A stretch of DNA of 64,000 bases, from the NCBI RefSeq assembly GCF_000829905.1, contig NZ_CDPP01000006.1, positions 372,001 through 436,000 of the forward strand, given 5' to 3'. A program made the position numbers and the translations under genes. The DNA comes from Beduini massiliensis (GTDB lineage: Bacteria; Bacillota_I; Bacilli_A; Erysipelotrichales; Coprobacillaceae). This document shows, piece after piece, positions 63,837 to 64,000 of this stretch. The first letter of the stretch is position 1, and every line of letters starts with the position of its first letter. Under the pieces are notes generated by a model. The model was not told the DNA's origin and ran no database searches. It was given only the letters and a program-made list of their open reading frames with translations.

Positions 63837-64000
63837 TAATTTTATCTATAAGCATTGATATATCCGCTATTTTCTCCACACCTTTTAAACGATCACGTAT
63901 AATATCTGCACCAAAATCATGAATAAGAAGTCCCTGTATGCAAATTTTTATATACTGCTTAATAGTCAGATGTCCAAAGTAACCAAACAGATAATCTTTA
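63808..64000 (-). CDS. C-terminal fragment of an unidentified protein (5' end outside window)
   Basis: The last 63 codons of a minus-strand gene read KDYLFGYFGHLTIKQYIKIC and continue to the end EKLEENFS. The sequence is helical and amphipathic with a hydrophobic stretch (LTIKQYIKICIQGLLIHDFG). It could be the ligand-binding end of a small transcriptional regulator placed upstream of the GH1 gene, but the fragment is too short to say. A clear terminator follows. Confidence 0.55.

Overview
The window is an AT-rich, densely coded chromosomal segment of a low-GC Gram-positive bacterium (Bacillota). The gene set suggests a host-associated fermentative anaerobe, possibly of the Erysipelotrichia. 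It has several sugar-phosphate and PTS functions (trehalose IIBCA, GH1 6-phospho-beta-glucosidase, GH32 fructosidase). It also has an A-type flavodiiron protein for removing oxygen or NO, a hydroxysteroid-dehydrogenase-like SDR, a GH25 lysozyme and an enormous cell-wall-type surface protein. The taxonomic suggestion is inference; there is no rRNA or other marker here. I saw no tRNA, rRNA, CRISPR array, insertion sequence or prophage.

Layout. 1-3361: trehalose locus on the minus strand, with treR, then treP-treC driven by a promoter that carries a palindromic operator in its spacer. 3438-8434: ddl, a decayed unknown gene, polyphosphate kinase 2, yaaA and murF; ddl and murF make the D-Ala-D-Ala end of the peptidoglycan stem peptide. 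8598-11108: an orphan PTS IIB protein, a GNAT acetyltransferase, a small membrane protein and a COG3910-type ATPase. 11183-15210: an envelope-flavoured group made of an HTH protein with a strict five-residue glycine repeat, a membrane/PstS-like fusion, a GH25 lysozyme and a terpene-cyclase-fold protein. 15214-23959: MarR with a MATE exporter, a three-gene XRE/membrane module (one gene only 59 codons), a 7-alpha-HSDH-like SDR, an M32 carboxypeptidase, a second MATE exporter and small unknowns. 24047-28431: flavodiiron protein, NAD synthetase and a NERD-HRDC protein.

28471-50730: the main feature. One 6,927-codon gene takes up about a third of the window. It encodes a secreted protein with a signal peptide, about 4,850 residues of Asp/Asn/Thr/Tyr-rich extracellular domains, a stalk of about eleven SdrD_B-like domains (period about 160-190 residues) and a C-terminal anchor whose motif reads NIDTGD instead of LPxTG. 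A family-5 solute-binding lipoprotein gene follows 33 bp downstream, across an 18-bp palindrome. The 742-bp AT-rich gap upstream is the only long non-coding stretch; it holds tandem direct repeats and a possible small RNA.

51473-64000: a CPBP-family membrane protein lacking the usual Arg, a zinc ribbon, a TVP38/TMEM64 protein, GH32, a polysaccharide deacetylase, RpiR and HAD genes. These are followed by a MarR-controlled heterodimeric ABC exporter with asymmetric ATP sites, a GH1 enzyme and the 3' end of an unidentified gene. Most transcription units end in clear hairpin-plus-T-run terminators, and several regulators sit behind palindromic operators that overlap their own promoters.
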